From positions 248,001-312,000 of the forward strand of contig NZ_AUEW01000001.1 of the NCBI RefSeq assembly GCF_000426185.1: DNA of 64,000 nucleotides, read 5' to 3'. Source of the stretch: Cellulomonas sp. URHD0024 (GTDB lineage: Bacteria; Actinomycetota; Actinomycetes; Actinomycetales; Cellulomonadaceae). Shown here piece by piece: positions 55,176 to 63,579 of this stretch (its first letter is position 1; every line of letters begins with the position of its first letter). The position numbers and the translations under genes were made by a program. The notes below the pieces were generated by a model. The model saw only the letters and a list, made by a program, of their open reading frames with translations. It was not told the DNA's origin and ran no database searches.

Positions 55176-57019
55176 GCGGCACGACCCCGACGGAGATCGT
55201 GCCGGGGGTCTTCCGGATCGCCGATACCTGCCACGTGTACGTCGTCGTCGCCCAGCAGGGCGCCGAGCGCACGGCGATCGCCATCGACTTCGGTTCCGGT
55301 GCCGTCCTGGACGAGCTGGCGGCGATGGGTGTCGACCGGATCACCGACGTGCTGCTGACGCACCACCACCGCGACCAGGCGCAAGGGCTGCCGCGCGCCG
55401 TCGCCGCAGGGATCCGCGTGCACGTCCCGCCGGTCGAACGTGACCTGTTCGACCGGGTCGACGAGATGTGGCGCACCCGCCCGCTCGACAACGACTACAA
55501 CCTGCGCCAGGACCGCTTCTCGCTGCTCGAGCCCGTGCCGGTGGACGACGTCGTGCCCGAGTACCGCACAGCGCGGTACGGCGGCGTCGAGGTCGAGGTG
55601 CTGCCGACCCCTGGCCACACCGTCGGGTCGGTGACCTACCTGGTCCGCGCGGCGGACCGGCTGCTCGCGTTCACCGGCGACCTCGTCTACTCCCCGGGGA
55701 AGGTCTGGTCGCTCGCCGCGAGCCAGTGGAGCTACACCGAGACCGAGGGGCCGGCGATGACGGTGCTGTCGGCCTACCTGCTCATGGACCGGGACGTGGA
55801 CGTCCTCCTGCCGTCGCACGGCGAGGTCATGAACGACCCCCGGCACGCCCTCGGACTCCTCGCGTCCCGCATGCGTGCCTACGTGGACTCCCGCCGGCCC
55901 CTGCCGTGGGACCTGCGGACCCGGCTCGAGGACCCGTACCTGCGCGTGACCGAGCACCTGCTGCTGAACACGTCGAGCCTCTCCTGCTGCTACGTGCTGC
56001 TGTCGCGGTCCGGTGCAGCGCTGCTCATCGACTACGGGTACGACATGACCACCGGTCTCCCGGGCGGCTCCGACCGGGCGTCGCGTCGGCCGTGGTTGGC
56101 GTCGCTGCCCGCGCTGCGCCGGACCTACGCAGTGGGTGCCGTGGAGGCGGTGCTCGCGACGCACTACCACGACGACCACGTGGCCGGCATGAACCTGCTG
56201 CGGGAGGTCGAGGGCACGCAGGTGTGGGCGCCGGCCAACGTCGCGCCTGTCCTCGCTTCGCCCGCCGACCACGACCTGCCGTGCCTCTGGTTCGACCCGG
56301 TACCCGTCGACCGGGTGCTGCCGCTCGGTTCGACGACGCGCTGGCGCGAGTACGAGATCACGGTCCACGAGCTGCCCGGTCACACGCTCTTCGCGGCGGC
56401 GTTCGAGCTGGTGGTAGACGGGATCCGGGTGTTGGTCACGGGGGACCAGCAGGACGGCCTCGGCATCCCGGGACGGCGTCGTGAGTTCCTCAACTACCAG
56501 TACCGCAACCGGTTCCGCGTCGAGGACTACCGGGACAGCGCCAGCCTCTACCGTGCCGTGGCTCCGGGCGTCATGGTCTCGGGCCACTGGGAACCGCGCT
56601 GGGTCGACGAGGCGTACCTGGAGATGCTCGCGGTGCAGGGCGAGGAGGTGGTGCGCGTGCACGACGACCTGCTCCCGTTCGACGAGCTCGATCTCGGAGC
56701 CGACGGCGTCCTGGCTCGGGCGACCCCGTACCGTTCCCGGGTCGTGGTCGGCGCGACCCGGCGTCTCGAGGTGGAGGTCCGGAACCCTTTTTCCGTGTCG
56801 TGCGGTGTCGTCGTCCGGCCCGTCGTGCCCGACGGGTGGCGCTGCGAGCCGGGCGTGGCCACCGCCGAGGTGGCCGGCGGCGGCGCGGTGGTCGTGCACG
56901 TCTCGGTGACGGCCTGCGGGCCGGCCCGTCCCCGGGTGCCGATCGGGTTCGACGTGAGCATCGGCGAGCTGCGGCTGGGCCAGCACGCCGAGGCCGTGCT
57001 CGAGGTGGTCGACGCGTGA
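55172..57019 (+). CDS. Tandem metallo-beta-lactamase-fold protein
   Basis: Protein of 615 aa with two complete MBL folds. Domain 1 has THHHRDQAQG (His64, His66, Asp68, with Gln69 replacing the usual His), then PTPGHTVGS, FTGDLVYS and LLPSHGEV. Domain 2 has the canonical THYHDDHVAG (His331, His333, Asp335, His336), then ELPGHTLFA, VTGDQQDG and VSGHWEP. Residues about 515-615 form a beta-rich Ig-like tail (VVGATRRLEVEVRNPF). ATGA and GTGA overlaps tie it to the genes on both sides. Hydrolysis of an ester, lactone or thioester sugar intermediate is conceivable, but the reaction is unknown. Confidence 0.8.
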   Translation: MSGTTPTEIVPGVFRIADTCHVYVVVAQQGAERTAIAIDFGSGAVLDELAAMGVDRITDVLLTHHHRDQAQGLPRAVAAGIRVHVPPVERDLFDRVDEMWRTRPLDNDYNLRQDRFSLLEPVPVDDVVPEYRTARYGGVEVEVLPTPGHTVGSVTYLVRAADRLLAFTGDLVYSPGKVWSLAASQWSYTETEGPAMTVLSAYLLMDRDVDVLLPSHGEVMNDPRHALGLLASRMRAYVDSRRPLPWDLRTRLEDPYLRVTEHLLLNTSSLSCCYVLLSRSGAALLIDYGYDMTTGLPGGSDRASRRPWLASLPALRRTYAVGAVEAVLATHYHDDHVAGMNLLREVEGTQVWAPANVAPVLASPADHDLPCLWFDPVPVDRVLPLGSTTRWREYEITVHELPGHTLFAAAFELVVDGIRVLVTGDQQDGLGIPGRRREFLNYQYRNRFRVEDYRDSASLYRAVAPGVMVSGHWEPRWVDEAYLEMLAVQGEEVVRVHDDLLPFDELDLGADGVLARATPYRSRVVVGATRRLEVEVRNPFSVSCGVVVRPVVPDGWRCEPGVATAEVAGGGAVVVHVSVTACGPARPRVPIGFDVSIGELRLGQHAEAVLEVVDA

Positions 57020-58995
57020 CGATCGAGCTCCGAACGGGCGACGGGACGGTGGTCGGTGTCGTCGACCACGTGGCCGAGCTCGTCCTGCCCGACGGTCGGA
57101 CGGAGCCCTTCCGTGACGCCGGCACCGACGCCGACGGCACTCGCCGGGGCACCTGTCGCGGATTCCGGGCCGAGGCGCGCTGGTCCCCGTCCGACGGTTC
57201 GGGGGCACGCAGGGTGCGGCTCACGGTCCGCTACGACGGCGCCCGCCCGGCGGACGCGTCCATCCGGGTGCGCTGCTCCCTGCCGCCCCACGACGACCCG
57301 CCGTGGTGGCTGGTCCCCGGCTCGTTCTACGGCGCGAACCGCCCGTCCGACAGCACCGTGGTCTTCCCGAGGTTCGAGGTGGGGTCGCGGGACTACGACC
57401 ACCTCGTCAGTGACCACTGGGCTCTGCGCGCCGACCGGGCGGCCACCCCCGCGGTCTTCGGCTGGGCGGGTCCCGGAGGCCTCGCCATGCTGGCCGCCGA
57501 GACGACCTCGCTCGGGATGACCGGGTTGGGCTTCGCCCACGACGCGCGCACCCGTCGGGGAAGCCTGCACCTGACATTCCCGTTCCGGGAGGAGCCGGTG
57601 AGCTACGACGGCTCGCCGTCCCCTCGACCCGCCGAGGTGGCGACCCACCGCTGGGCGCCGGGCGAGGAGGTGTGCGTCGAGCTCGTCGTCCACGCGCTCG
57701 GGAGCGACCGCCACGGGTACGCCTCGGTCCTGCGCGACGAGCACGCCCGGTCCCGGGCCTCCTCGCCCCTGCGTCCGTGGGTGGCCATCCCCGAGGCCGC
57801 CGACCTCGCCGCCGACGGCCTGTGCCGCTGGCACTACGCCGAGCCGGGTGTCCTGCTGGAGACCGTCGGGTTCGACCGGGGGATCGCGGGGCGCGACGGG
57901 CTGTCGGTCGACCGGCAGGCGATGCACGTCGGCTGGCTCAGCGGCATCCCGTGGGCGTACGCGCTGCTCGTGCACGGGCGTCGTCGGGCACGTCCCGAGG
58001 AGGTCCGCCGGGCGGAGCGCGTCATCGACTTCGTGTGCGCCGACCTGTCCCCGTCGGGCTCCTTCTGGGGCGTCTGGTACGCCGAGGGCGGCTGGACCCA
58101 GAGCTGGTCGAGCCGACCGCACGCGTTGCAGTCCCGGACCCTCGCCGAGGCGTCGCTGTTCCTGCTGCGCGCGCTCGAGCTCGGACCGGAGGTGCGGTCC
58201 GAGCACCCGCGCTGGTCGGAGGCGCTGCGCTCCACCCTCGACGCAGTCGCCGCCCGGCAGCGTGCGGACGGCAACCTCGGCGCCGCCCACGACGCCCTGA
58301 CGGGCGAGGTGCTCTCGTGGGACAGCACGGCCGGGCTCGCGTGGGTGGCGCCCCTGGCGGAGGCGTCCCGCTGGGACGACGGCTCCTACCTGGCGGCTGC
58401 CGAGCACGCCGGGGACTACTACGCGCCGTTCGTGGAGGGCGGGCTGCTCCACGGAGCACCCGAGGACGTGGACGCGGCGCCGACCTCGGAGGACGGGTAC
58501 GTCGCGGTCATGTCCTACATGGCTCTGCACCGCCGGACGGGCGACCCGCGCTGGCTGGACCTCGCCCGGCGCGCGGCCGACTGGATGCTCACGTTCCGGT
58601 ACACGTACAACACCGCGTTCCCGAGCGGCACGCTCCTGGACGTCTACGACTTCCGCACCAGGGGCGCCGACAACGCGTCGCCGCCGAACCCCCACCTGCA
58701 CGCCTACGGGCTGGTCTGCACCGCCGAGCTCGCCGAGCTGTCGGTCGCCACGGGCGACGACCACTACGTCGAGCGCGCCCGCGAGACCCTCGCCTGCTTC
58801 CGGCAGCTCATCGCGCGCTTCGACGGCGACTTCAACGCCTACCGAGGCATGGCGAGCGAGCGCTACTACCAGACCGAGTCGTTCCAGCCCAAGGGCATGC
58901 TCCTCACCCTGTCGCACGCCTGGTCGGTCGGCGTCCTGCTGCTCGCGTGCGAGCAGGCGATCGTCCGGCCGGAGCTCTTGGTGCCCGCGCGGTGA
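57016..58995 (+). CDS. Predicted helical-barrel carbohydrate-active protein, unknown
   Basis: Protein of 659 aa. Residues 1 to about 255 look beta-rich. Residues 260-659 have the repeating helical pairs of an (alpha/alpha)6 barrel as in GH88, GH105, GH127 or epimerase-like enzymes: DGLSVDRQAMHVGWLSGIPW, SFWGVWYAEGGWTQSW, GDPRWLDLARRAADWMLTFR, MASERYYQTESFQPKGM. Aromatic and acidic residues cluster as in carbohydrate pockets. There is no signal peptide. GTGA overlap with the MBL gene. I do not recognise a named family; lyase, hydrolase and epimerase are all open. Confidence 0.7.
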   Translation: MTIELRTGDGTVVGVVDHVAELVLPDGRTEPFRDAGTDADGTRRGTCRGFRAEARWSPSDGSGARRVRLTVRYDGARPADASIRVRCSLPPHDDPPWWLVPGSFYGANRPSDSTVVFPRFEVGSRDYDHLVSDHWALRADRAATPAVFGWAGPGGLAMLAAETTSLGMTGLGFAHDARTRRGSLHLTFPFREEPVSYDGSPSPRPAEVATHRWAPGEEVCVELVVHALGSDRHGYASVLRDEHARSRASSPLRPWVAIPEAADLAADGLCRWHYAEPGVLLETVGFDRGIAGRDGLSVDRQAMHVGWLSGIPWAYALLVHGRRRARPEEVRRAERVIDFVCADLSPSGSFWGVWYAEGGWTQSWSSRPHALQSRTLAEASLFLLRALELGPEVRSEHPRWSEALRSTLDAVAARQRADGNLGAAHDALTGEVLSWDSTAGLAWVAPLAEASRWDDGSYLAAAEHAGDYYAPFVEGGLLHGAPEDVDAAPTSEDGYVAVMSYMALHRRTGDPRWLDLARRAADWMLTFRYTYNTAFPSGTLLDVYDFRTRGADNASPPNPHLHAYGLVCTAELAELSVATGDDHYVERARETLACFRQLIARFDGDFNAYRGMASERYYQTESFQPKGMLLTLSHAWSVGVLLLACEQAIVRPELLVPAR

Positions 58996-58996
58996 G

Positions 58997-59935
58997 CTAC
59001 CCCTTGCGCCCGGTGGTGGCGACGCCCTCGATGAAGTACCGCTGCCCGAAGGCGAAGAGCACCAGCATGGGCAGCGTCACGATCAGCGACGCCACCATGA
59101 CGTACTGGTAGTCGCCCTGGCCGCCTGCCGTGGGGCTGTACTTGGTCATCGCGTAGGCGATCCCGAGCGGAGCGGTGAACCCGTCGACGCTTCCCGCGTT
59201 CAGGTAGATGAGCGCCTGCTGCAGGTTGTTCCAGCTGGCCTGGAACTCGAACAGCAGCACGATCACGAACGACGGGATGGACAGCGGCATCGCGACCTTC
59301 CAGAACATCTTCCAGTAGCTCGCGCCGTCGATGCGGGCCGCCTCGAACAGCTCACGCGGCAGGCCGAGGAAGAACTGTCGCTGCAGGAAGATGTAGAACG
59401 CGGACCCGAACAGGTTGGCGCCGAAGAGCGGCACCCAGGTACCCAGCAGGCCCACGTTCTTCCAGATCAGGTAGATCGGGACCATGGTGACCGCGCCGGG
59501 CAGCATCATCGTCGCGAGCACGAGCCCGAACAGGATGCCGCGGCCCGGGAAGCGGAAGTAGGCGAAGCCGAACGCGACGACGGAGCTGGACAGCGCGACG
59601 GCGACCGAGGCGATCAGGGCGATGGCGAAGCTCGTTCCCACCCAGTGCAGGAGGGGCAGCTGGCGCCAGACCTCCACGTAGTTGGACCACTCGAACGTCC
59701 CCGGCCACAGCGAGTTGTCGAAGACCTTGCCCCGACCCTTCAGGCTGGCCGCCAGCAGCCAGGCGAACGGGTACAGGAACATCAGCGCGAACCCGATGGA
59801 CAGCACCCACAGGACGATGCGCCCGACCCGGCGCCGCGGTCCCTGCGGCCCCCCGTCGGTCGGCTGTTCGTCCGGCCTGGGGGCGACGATGACAGCGGCA
59901 CCCGGACGCGGCCCGGCGGTCCCGACGGCAGACAT
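58997..59935 (-). CDS. ABC sugar-transporter permease, MalG type
   Basis: Inner-membrane permease of 312 aa with about six transmembrane helices after a Pro-rich cytoplasmic N-terminus. The EAA loop that docks the ATPase is ELFEAARIDGASYWKMFWKV. Other typical blocks are VLATMMLPGAVTMVPIYLIW and IYLQRQF-like YIFLQRQFFLGLPR. Its ATG overlaps the stop of the upstream permease (TGATG). It converges with the helical-barrel gene, 1 bp between stops. Pairs with the MalF-type permease and probably the binding protein at 47848. Confidence 0.93.
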   Translation of the reverse strand: MSAVGTAGPRPGAAVIVAPRPDEQPTDGGPQGPRRRVGRIVLWVLSIGFALMFLYPFAWLLAASLKGRGKVFDNSLWPGTFEWSNYVEVWRQLPLLHWVGTSFAIALIASVAVALSSSVVAFGFAYFRFPGRGILFGLVLATMMLPGAVTMVPIYLIWKNVGLLGTWVPLFGANLFGSAFYIFLQRQFFLGLPRELFEAARIDGASYWKMFWKVAMPLSIPSFVIVLLFEFQASWNNLQQALIYLNAGSVDGFTAPLGIAYAMTKYSPTAGGQGDYQYVMVASLIVTLPMLVLFAFGQRYFIEGVATTGRKG

Positions 59936-60888
59936 CAGCGGTCTCCCTCGTAGTAGACGAGCCGGTTGCCGAACCTCATCTGCACGAACGTGACGATCAT
60001 GATGATGACGAACAGCAGCCAGGCCATGGCAGCGGCGAACCCGAAGTTGAACTGCCGGAAGGCCTGTTGGAACAGGTAGACGGCATAGAACAGGGACGCC
60101 TCCGGCGAGGAGTTCGACTGGTCGCGCCAGAAGAGCAGGTAGGCCTGGTCGAACACCTGGAACGCGGCGATCGTGAGCACGATGACGTTGAAGAACATGG
60201 CGCTCGAGATCATCGGCAGGGTGATGCTGAAGAACCGTCGGACGGGACCGGCGCCGTCGAGGGAGGCCACCTCGTAGAGCTCGCGCGGCACGTTCTTGAG
60301 CGCCGCCAGGAAGATGACCATGGTGCCGCTGACCGCCCAGAGCTGCATGAGGACGATCGACGGCTTGATCCAGGTGGGGTCGACCAGCCACTGCGGCCCG
60401 GCGATGCCGAACGCGCGCAGGCCCTGGTTGATCGCCCCGGTGTTCCCGTTGAGCAGGAGGAAGAAGACCGCCGCCGTGGCGACGAGGGGGGTCATCCTGG
60501 GCAGGTAGTAGAGCGTGCGGAAGGCCCCCGCGCCGCGCCCGATGCCGTTGAGGAGAGACGCCAGCAGGAGGGCGAAGGCGATCTCGAGGGGTACCGCCAG
60601 GAGCGCGTAGAACAGCGTGTTCCCCAGGGCGGTGGCCACGCGCGGGTCCTGCACGAGGCCCTGGTAGTTGGACAGCCCGGCCGGGACCGCGGCGTTCGTC
60701 GCGAGGTTGTAGTGGCTGAACGAGATCACCAGGCTGTAGATCATCGCGCCCGCGGTGAACACCAGGAACCCGACCAGCCAGGGCGAGATGAACAGGTAGC
60801 CCGCGACCGCCTCCCGGCGGTTGAAGCGCACGCGGGCCGGTCTCGGCCGACGGGCCGACACCCGCTGCACGACCTCGGGCTGCGCCAT
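59935..60888 (-). CDS. ABC sugar-transporter permease, MalF type
   Basis: Inner-membrane permease of 317 aa with about six helices, starting VAGYLFISPWLVGFLVFTAG. The EAA loop is ELYEVASLDGAGPVRRFFSI, followed by TLPMISSAMFFNVIVLTI. It is the first gene of a two-permease unit. No ATPase gene accompanies it, so a shared MsmK/UgpC-type ATPase encoded elsewhere is likely, as is common for family-1 carbohydrate transporters in actinobacteria. Confidence 0.93.
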   Translation of the reverse strand: MAQPEVVQRVSARRPRPARVRFNRREAVAGYLFISPWLVGFLVFTAGAMIYSLVISFSHYNLATNAAVPAGLSNYQGLVQDPRVATALGNTLFYALLAVPLEIAFALLLASLLNGIGRGAGAFRTLYYLPRMTPLVATAAVFFLLLNGNTGAINQGLRAFGIAGPQWLVDPTWIKPSIVLMQLWAVSGTMVIFLAALKNVPRELYEVASLDGAGPVRRFFSITLPMISSAMFFNVIVLTIAAFQVFDQAYLLFWRDQSNSSPEASLFYAVYLFQQAFRQFNFGFAAAMAWLLFVIIMIVTFVQMRFGNRLVYYEGDR

Positions 60889-60957
60889 GGCGCCTCCGCC
60901 TGCGCGACCAGCGCGGGCGCCGCCGGTCCGTTCTCACCCGCGTCCCGCGTCCTGGTG

Positions 60958-60988
60958 TGGCCACGAAGGGCCACGTTGGCGCGAACGT
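60958..60988 (-). promoter_or_regulatory. Two small dyads upstream of permease genes
   Basis: TGGCC-N6-GGCCA (60958-60973) and ACGTT-N6-AACGT (60973-60988) abut each other, 70-100 bp before the MalF-type permease start. They could be operator half-sites for a sugar regulator. They do not match the GAAGCGCTTC sites at 52.4 kb. Confidence 0.3.
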
Positions 60989-61021
60989 AACTCCGCGCCG
61001 CGGGTACCGCAACACGATGGG

Positions 61022-61936
61022 TCAGAGCGCGGCGGCGATCAGCGCGTCGAGCCGTGCGGCCGAACGTTCCCAGCCTGCGGGCCGGTCCGTCGCGACCCAG
61101 GTGCGCTCCCGGACGCGGTGCAGCAAGGTGAACAGGTCGAGCCTGGGCCGCTGCGCCGCACTCACCCCGTAGGCCTCCAGGAGGGGCGTCACGTCGGCCG
61201 GGGCGTGGAAGGCCACGTGCACCTGGGTCTGCGCGAGGTCGCTCATGGGGTCGTCCCACGTCGCACCCTCGAGATCGACGACACCGGTGAGCGCGGGGTC
61301 CGGACCCTCGCGGAGCAGCAGGTTGCCGCTGATGAAGTCGTCATGGCAGAGGGCGGGTTCGGAGCAGGACTCGGCCGCCGGTCGTCGGGTCTCGACGAAC
61401 CGTGCCACCCGACCTGCGAGGAGCGACGATCCTCCGGCTCCGACGTAGGCCGGCAGCAGCGTGTCGCGCAGCGCGGTGACCCGTCCCCACGCCGTGTCAT
61501 GGGACGGTCGGAGCAGGTCGCCGAACCGCGCACCGCGGACGGAGTGCAGCCGGCGCAGCAGCCGGCCTGCCGCCTGGGTCAGTGCCGTCCCCGTCGCCGG
61601 GTCGATCACGGAGCGGACGTCCGCCCAGCGCACCCCCGGCAGGCGGGTCATGAGCACGTACCCCGCCGACCGGTCGGCGAGCTCGCCGTGCAGCAGCACG
61701 CGCGGTACGGGCAGGACCTCCGCGGCCAGGCGAAGGCCGAGGACCTCGGTGGCGAGCCGGGTGTCGGGAGCACCCGGGTAGATCTTCACGACCAGGTCGT
61801 TGCCCCGGAGGTCCCGCACGCCGACGACGTGCCCCGCGGCTCCCTGGACCACCGGCCTCCAGCCGTCAGGAGCGGTTCCCGGTCGCCGGTCCCGTACCGC
61901 GGCCAGCACCGGCGCGACGACGTCCGCCAGACTCAC
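61022..61936 (-). CDS. APH-family phosphotransferase-like kinase
   Basis: Predicted small-molecule kinase of 304 aa. The catalytic loop LCHDDFISGNLLLREG has Asp and Asn in HxDxxxxN spacing, and VVDLEGATWDDP carries the Mg-binding DLE. The N-lobe has VVKIYPGAPDTRLATEVLGL with the ATP-binding Lys. Substrates of such proteins range from antibiotics to sugars and choline and cannot be told here. The GTG at 61936 overlaps the UdgX stop (GTGA). Confidence 0.82.
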   Translation of the reverse strand: MSLADVVAPVLAAVRDRRPGTAPDGWRPVVQGAAGHVVGVRDLRGNDLVVKIYPGAPDTRLATEVLGLRLAAEVLPVPRVLLHGELADRSAGYVLMTRLPGVRWADVRSVIDPATGTALTQAAGRLLRRLHSVRGARFGDLLRPSHDTAWGRVTALRDTLLPAYVGAGGSSLLAGRVARFVETRRPAAESCSEPALCHDDFISGNLLLREGPDPALTGVVDLEGATWDDPMSDLAQTQVHVAFHAPADVTPLLEAYGVSAAQRPRLDLFTLLHRVRERTWVATDRPAGWERSAARLDALIAAAL

Positions 61937-62538
61937 GACGCGCCGAGGCGCAGATCGCTCACGAGCTCGTCGAACGCGTCGCGGAACCCCTCGCGGCCGC
62001 GCAGCCGCACGACCGAGGAGGGGTGCGTCGTCACCAGGTAGCCGCCGCCGAGGAGTCGACCGCGTTCCTTCGTCACGCTCACCGAGCGGCCGAGGAGCGA
62101 GCGGGCGGCACTCGCGCCCAGCGCCACCACGACCCGCGGTTGCACGATGCCGAGCTCGGCCTCCAGCCAGGGGGCGCACGCCCGCAGGTGAGTGATGGTC
62201 GGCGACTTGTGCAGTCGGCGCTTTCCGCGTTCCTCGAACCGGAAGTGCTTCACCGCGTTGGTCAGGTAGACCGCGTTCTCGTCGATGCCCGCCTCGCGCA
62301 GGGCGTCGCTCAGCAGCCGCCCGGCCGGACCGACGAACGGCTCGCCCTCCAGGTCCTCGCGGTCGCCGGGCTGCTCGCCGACCAGGACCATCGAGGCGTC
62401 CGACGGCCCTCGGGAGAAGACCACCTGCGTGGCCGGCTGCCAGAGCTCGCAGCCGCGACAGTCCGGCGCAGCCGCGCGAAGGTCGTCGAGGTGCGAGGTG
62501 TCGGGGACCCAGCGCCCGGCCCCGGGTGCGTCGCTCAC
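61933..62538 (-). CDS. UdgX-type uracil-DNA glycosylase
   Basis: Iron-sulfur uracil-DNA glycosylase of 201 aa, of the UdgX subgroup known from mycobacteria, which binds uracil DNA covalently through a loop His. Seen are the cluster Cys (CRGCELW), motif A GEQPGDREDLEGEPFVGPAG, the diagnostic loop GKRRLHKSP (KRRIH in the mycobacterial protein) at about residues 105-113, the later cluster Cys in RACAPWLEAEL, and the motif B-like THPSSVVRLRG. The GTG at 62538 aligns the N-terminus with known UdgX; GTG 62571 is possible. Confidence 0.9.
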   Translation of the reverse strand: MSDAPGAGRWVPDTSHLDDLRAAAPDCRGCELWQPATQVVFSRGPSDASMVLVGEQPGDREDLEGEPFVGPAGRLLSDALREAGIDENAVYLTNAVKHFRFEERGKRRLHKSPTITHLRACAPWLEAELGIVQPRVVVALGASAARSLLGRSVSVTKERGRLLGGGYLVTTHPSSVVRLRGREGFRDAFDELVSDLRLGAS

Positions 62539-62580
62539 CGTTCGGCGTCGATCGAGCAGGGGCGCGCGCACGCCCTCGCG

Positions 62581-62751
62581 CTACACCCGGTCGCCGGGCT
62601 CGTCACGGTCGGCGTCCGCGTCGAGGTTCCCGATCACGGGAAACGGGATCCGGTCAGAGTCGTGGTCGGGGCGGTTCTCGTCGCGCGCCTCGTCGTCGGA
62701 GCGGAAGGGGTCGTTGCTTCCGCTGACCGGGTCGGGTGTGGTCTGGCTCAT
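62581..62751 (-). CDS. Small acidic hydrophilic protein, unknown
   Basis: Possible 56-aa protein beginning MSQTTPDPVSGSNDPFRSDD, rich in Asp, Arg and Pro, with no membrane segment. The ATG at 62751 has a purine-rich site (GGGAGAG) 5 nt upstream. It is likely disordered. No family recognised. Confidence 0.5.
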   Translation of the reverse strand: MSQTTPDPVSGSNDPFRSDDEARDENRPDHDSDRIPFPVIGNLDADADRDEPGDRV

Positions 62752-62896
62752 GGTGCTCTCCCAGGTGCAGGAGGGGAGGACCACGCTGCTGGAGCCCGTG
62801 CGGAGCGGCGGAGCCTGCTGGTGACGTCCGCCGTTCGATCATGCGCCCGCCCCGCCCGCGCCGCGACCGCTGTCCGGACGCGGGCGAGCCGCGGGC

Positions 62897-62935
62897 GTAG
62901 CGACGGGGCGGTGGGGGGACCCGCCCCGTCGCTAC
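62897..62935 (-). terminator. Terminator after DUF3618 gene
   Basis: A perfect 15-bp inverted repeat (GTAGCGACGGGGCGG at 62897-62911, CCGCCCCGTCGCTAC at 62921-62935, 9-nt loop) lies 5 nt after the stop. The rest of the gap 62752-62940 shows no gene. Confidence 0.7.
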
Positions 62936-62940
62936 ACGGT

Positions 62941-63579
62941 CTAGAAGCCCTGCCCGCCGTCGTTCGCCGCGTGTGCGCCCTTGACGTTGTCGGCCGCGTC
63001 GGTCGCGTCCGAGCGCAGTGCGGACGCCGCGTCGCGGCTCTCGTCGCGCAACGTCCCCCCGGCCTCGGCCGCCCGGTCCTTGACGGCGGCTGCCGCGTCC
63101 TGGGCGGGCTCCCGGAGGTTGTCGGCGACACTCTGTGCCGCCTCCTTGGCCTCCTGGACGAGCGGTGCCGCCTGGTCCTTGGCGGACCGTGCGAGCCGCT
63201 GCTCCTGTCGGGTGCTCGGGAGGACCGACGAGACGAGCCACCCCACCCCGAAGGCGACGAGACCCGCAGCCAACGGGTTCCCCCGCGCCCGGGACGCGGC
63301 CGCGTGAGGAAGGTCCGACGCCTTGTCGCCGAGCGCCGAGGCCGTCGACCCGACCCTGTCGGCGCCGTCTCCGACGGTGCCGCGCACCGCGTCCGCACCG
63401 TCGGATACGGCCCCCATGATGCGGTCCTTCACGGCGGTCGCGGCGGAGCGCGCACGTTCTGCCTGCCGCTGCGCGGCCTGCGTCGGGCTCACCTTGTCGG
63501 TGAGGGCGTCGACGTCCGAGCTGAGCTCGGCGCGCGTGCGTTCGATGTCGTCGCGGATCTGGTCCGGATCTGTGCTCAT
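62941..63579 (-). CDS. DUF3618-domain protein
   Basis: Protein of 212 aa. The DUF3618 N-terminus DPDQIRDDIERTRAELSSDV is clear. One likely membrane helix follows near residues 115-135 (GLVAFGVGWLVSSVLP). The C-terminal part is an Ala-rich amphipathic region with repeated AxxxAK/AAxxVKD heptads, similar to LEA-like proteins. The ATG overlaps the stop of the next gene upstream. The pair with a holin-X-type protein is common in actinobacteria and tied to envelope or stress roles, by inference. Confidence 0.85.
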   Translation of the reverse strand: MSTDPDQIRDDIERTRAELSSDVDALTDKVSPTQAAQRQAERARSAATAVKDRIMGAVSDGADAVRGTVGDGADRVGSTASALGDKASDLPHAAASRARGNPLAAGLVAFGVGWLVSSVLPSTRQEQRLARSAKDQAAPLVQEAKEAAQSVADNLREPAQDAAAAVKDRAAEAGGTLRDESRDAASALRSDATDAADNVKGAHAANDGGQGF

